From Altererythrobacter sp. (GTDB lineage Bacteria; Pseudomonadota; Alphaproteobacteria; Sphingomonadales; Sphingomonadaceae), in contig JAGXGU010000061.1 of the NCBI GenBank assembly GCA_024636575.1, forward strand, positions 1 to 6,468: DNA of 6,468 nucleotides, read 5' to 3'. The notes below the pieces were generated by a model. The model had not been told where the DNA came from. It saw only the letters and a program-made list of their open reading frames with translations, and made no database searches. The position numbers were made by a program, and so were the translations under genes. How positions within the stretch are numbered: the stretch's first letter is position 1; every line of letters begins with the position of its first letter. Shown one piece after another: positions 4,280 through 6,468 of this stretch.

Positions 4280-6468
4280 ACGGCCTCTCGCACTTCGATC
4301 AGCGGGACGGACGGCGCTTCGCCTGCAGCGAAATTGGCACCGGTTACATCCAGCCTGTCCTCCGCGAAACGGACGGGCACATCGAACAGGAACCCGGCCC
4401 GGATCACTGCTCCGATCGGCGGGGCGATATCGAAGAGTATCACTCCGCCCGGATCAAGCGACCAGTTGGTTGCAGGCAAGCCATCGATGCTGACGGTAAT
4501 TGTCTCCGCGCGGGGCCGGGTGATCGGGCGTATTTGCGGCTCGTCCCCGCCGCCGTAATGTTTGATCAGCTGGAAACTGCCCGTCAGACCGTCACCTACT
4601 CCAATTTTCTGGTCCAGCATCGTTGGTGTTCCGGTCATCGCGTTGGAACTGAAATCGAACGGATCCGGAAGCCGGAACCCTCGCGCCGCGCCGCGCCTCG
4701 CCCGAAAGAAGGCGATTAGTGTCCCCAGCTCAGCGTCGGAGCGAACCCCGGGGCCGACATCGAACCGCAGACGGGCGTCGGACCACAGGGAATTGCGCCG
4801 TTCGTGCCCCGAAGCGGTGATCGCAACGGTGGTGGAAAATTCAGGGCTCACCCCCGCATCGCGGCCCAGCGCCAGCGGGTACAGAACGTCATCGAAGGAT
4901 CGCATCTCTTCTTCCTCGAACGGGGCGAGGCGGGTGTAGCCATCGCGGGAAATCTGCGGCAGCGCCCAGACAAATCGCCGGGCAATGCCGCGACGGGCGG
5001 CCTCGTCGAGCCCTGCGTCGATACGGGGCCAATGCAGCCCTGCATCCTCGGCATTCAGGACGAATCCGGAAAGGTAATCCTGTTGCTCCACCCCATAGCC
5101 GAGGCGCTGGTCGACGAGCGCATAGGCGGCCCGGCGCAAGGCGTCGGCCCCGGCCGTCAGCCAGTCGTAATCCTCCAGCTGGAGCCGGTCGAATGCGGGG
5201 GCGGCCCAGCCCAGCGGCATGTTCGCCCGTTTCAGTTCGGGCATATCGGCGGCCAGAATAGTCGGCGTGAAGGCCAGCAGGAGCACTTCGGCCGGACCGC
5301 CAGCTGCATCGCGTACCGCCTGTGTCAGCCCCGCTGTTGACTGGGCGAGGGCGGCGCCTGCCAGATCCAGCAGCTGCGTCTGCGCGCTGTCCAGCGCCGC
5401 GCGCATAGTCGCAATTTCGACCGGGTTGCCGCCGAAAGCCGCTTTTGCCGAAGCGTCGTAAAGGCATGGCCGGCCATCGTTCATGACCCACCACCACGGC
5501 TCCCCGATCTGGAAACGGACCGGCAATTGGGCCGCCTGCAGAAGTCCGGTGAATTTGCGCGCGACCGCTTTCAACCAATCCATCGCGGCGATATTGGCGG
5601 GCGACAGGAGCGCGGAAGGCGGCACCCAACCGGTGCGGGCCGGTTCGCCATCGAACGTGCGCTGCTGCCATTCTTCCGGACAATGCGCCGCGAAAAGTTC
5701 GTAAGACAGCGAAGCGATGACTTCATATCCGAGCGCGAAGCAGCGCGTGAAGAATGCCGAATGCCATGCGCTTGCCGGAACGCTGAGAGTGCCGTCGAGC
5801 CGGGGCAACAATAGGCCATCGCGTGGTTCGAGCTGGAAAAAGTGGCTCATGCCGACATAATGCAGGATGGTCCCGCGGTAGCCGAGGCCGCGGATCGTGC
5901 GCAGCAGCCGCTCCGGCGTCTGGTTGAACGCATCATCATAGGCGGTGGCAATCTGCTCGCCATGCGGCGGAACGAGCACGTCGCCGATTTCAAGCATCGC
6001 CCGGTCGCCCTCGCAGACGATGTCACTCAGCAGCAGGTTCGCGGATGCACGGGCAGGCAGGGGCGCGACGGCGCCCGGCACATACCCCGGCGGAACCAGC
6101 GAAATGAACATCCGGTCGATATCGCCGGGATGGACCACTTCGCCAGGCAGAACCCAGCCGCTTTGCAGCTCGGAAAATTTGATCTCGATCCGCGCGTCCT
6201 GGGGGGTGCCGACCGCGTAGTTCCACAGCCGCACAAACCAGGTACGCGGAGTTCCGGCGGAATCCCGCCCTTCGATCGTAAGGGTCGGCCCATTGGCCTG
6301 ATCAAGCGGGATCAGGCCCGACGAGCGCCAGCGAAAGCGCAGGATCGTATGCGAATAGTCGCGGTCTGCGCTATAGGCCAGCAGCGGGTGATCGAGCGTG
6401 TCCTCGCTGTCCCAGATCAATCCGGCCAGTTCGCCCGTAAGGTGGAATTCGCACTCCACCCGCAGTCC
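4276..6468 (-). CDS. Distal tail protein (DUF2460/TIGR02217, GTA gp12-like) with large N-terminal beta-sandwich and TIM-barrel-like extension; 5'-partial
   Basis: The frame is open to the right edge, giving 730 residues. The first in-frame start-like codon is a GTG at 6459, but it has no ribosome binding site and GLR precedes it in frame, so the real start is probably outside. Numbering from that GTG, residues ~520-727 are the DUF2460 domain that forms the distal tail ring in RcGTA. Family hallmarks are ASGHERRNSLWSDARLRFDV, IAFFRARRGAARGFRLPDP, VGDGLTGSFQLIKHYGGG and FDVPVRFAEDRLDV with a final SVPLIEVRE. Stand-alone gp12 proteins are only about 200 residues. Residues ~1-150 look like a beta-sandwich resembling a carbohydrate-binding module. 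Residues ~170-515 look like a TIM barrel, with strands such as GTILHYVGMSHFF, YEVIASLSYELFA, VRFQIGEPWWW, EVLLLAFTPTI and RRFVWALPQI. Glu320 in GEPWWW sits where glycoside-hydrolase barrels place a catalytic acid, but enzymatic activity is unproven. The extension may correspond to phage tail-sheath-like TIM-barrel families. Confidence 0.85.
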   Translation of the reverse strand, partial: GLRVECEFHLTGELAGLIWDSEDTLDHPLLAYSADRDYSHTILRFRWRSSGLIPLDQANGPTLTIEGRDSAGTPRTWFVRLWNYAVGTPQDARIEIKFSELQSGWVLPGEVVHPGDIDRMFISLVPPGYVPGAVAPLPARASANLLLSDIVCEGDRAMLEIGDVLVPPHGEQIATAYDDAFNQTPERLLRTIRGLGYRGTILHYVGMSHFFQLEPRDGLLLPRLDGTLSVPASAWHSAFFTRCFALGYEVIASLSYELFAAHCPEEWQQRTFDGEPARTGWVPPSALLSPANIAAMDWLKAVARKFTGLLQAAQLPVRFQIGEPWWWVMNDGRPCLYDASAKAAFGGNPVEIATMRAALDSAQTQLLDLAGAALAQSTAGLTQAVRDAAGGPAEVLLLAFTPTILAADMPELKRANMPLGWAAPAFDRLQLEDYDWLTAGADALRRAAYALVDQRLGYGVEQQDYLSGFVLNAEDAGLHWPRIDAGLDEAARRGIARRFVWALPQISRDGYTRLAPFEEEEMRSFDDVLYPLALGRDAGVSPEFSTTVAITASGHERRNSLWSDARLRFDVGPGVRSDAELGTLIAFFRARRGAARGFRLPDPFDFSSNAMTGTPTMLDQKIGVGDGLTGSFQLIKHYGGGDEPQIRPITRPRAETITVSIDGLPATNWSLDPGGVILFDIAPPIGAVIRAGFLFDVPVRFAEDRLDVTGANFAAGEAPSVPLIEVREAV
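4284..4289 (-). promoter_or_regulatory. Ribosome binding site of the DUF2163 hub gene
   Basis: The minus strand reads GAGAGG 4 nt before the ATG at 4279. It lies within the last codons of the upstream gene, so start and stop overlap as ATGA and translation is probably coupled. Confidence 0.5.

Noticed and set aside
4804..5340. Plus-strand open frame of 178 codons
   Set aside because: It lies antisense to the gp12-like gene, with no ribosome binding site evident and low-complexity composition.
4889..5683. Minus-strand open frame of 264 codons inside the gp12-like gene
   Set aside because: It is out of frame with a strongly recognisable protein, is very rich in Arg, Gly, Ala and Pro, and matches no family pattern: a typical shadow frame in G+C-rich DNA.
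1..6468. tRNA, rRNA, CRISPR array, insertion sequence, or attachment site
   Set aside because: No cloverleaf-like sequence, regular spaced repeats, transposase-like reading frame or terminal inverted repeats were noticed on reading both strands.

Overview
This window looks like chromosomal DNA of an alphaproteobacterium, most likely a sphingomonad (Erythrobacteraceae/Sphingomonadaceae type). The evidence is the G+C-rich coding sequence, the style of the proteins, and above all the gene order. That order matches the tail-tip end of the Rhodobacter capsulatus-type gene transfer agent (RcGTA) cluster or a close siphophage-like relative. All supported genes are on the minus strand, so the operon reads from right to left. 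No taxon was confirmed by search.

Reading in the direction of transcription: (1) 6468-4276, a large protein whose C-terminal ~210 residues are a DUF2460/TIGR02217 distal-tail-protein domain (RcGTA gp12-like). It carries more than 500 extra N-terminal residues that look like a beta-sandwich followed by a TIM barrel, and its true start probably lies beyond the window. (2) 4279-3467, a DUF2163 hub protein (gp13-like) with a cysteine set suited to an Fe-S cluster. (3) 3470-3057, an NlpC/P60-type cell-wall peptidase (gp14-like). (4) 3052-863, a gp15-like baseplate/host-specificity protein of 729 residues, much shorter than the R. capsulatus protein. (5) After an 87-nt gap, 775-305, a small DUF2793 protein.

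Genes 1 to 4 are tightly packed (two ATGA overlaps, then a 4-nt gap), as expected for a co-translated tail-tip assembly. Together they would form the distal tail ring, the hub, the peptidoglycan-cutting enzyme and the receptor-facing tip. DUF2793 is a likely accessory tip or fibre component.

The AT-richer stretch 111-304 is non-coding. It holds two stem-loops, a possible sigma-70-type promoter and a good ribosome binding site for the next gene. That gene, cut by the left edge (110-1), encodes a signal-peptide-bearing protein resembling sphingomonad OmpA-like outer membrane beta-barrels.

The most notable observation is the domain arrangement. The TIM-barrel-like region sits in front of the distal tail protein domain instead of inside the gp15 protein, where R. 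capsulatus carries its GTA TIM-barrel domain. Whether the locus is a functional GTA, a decayed prophage or an intact prophage cannot be decided here, because head, terminase and portal genes lie outside the window.
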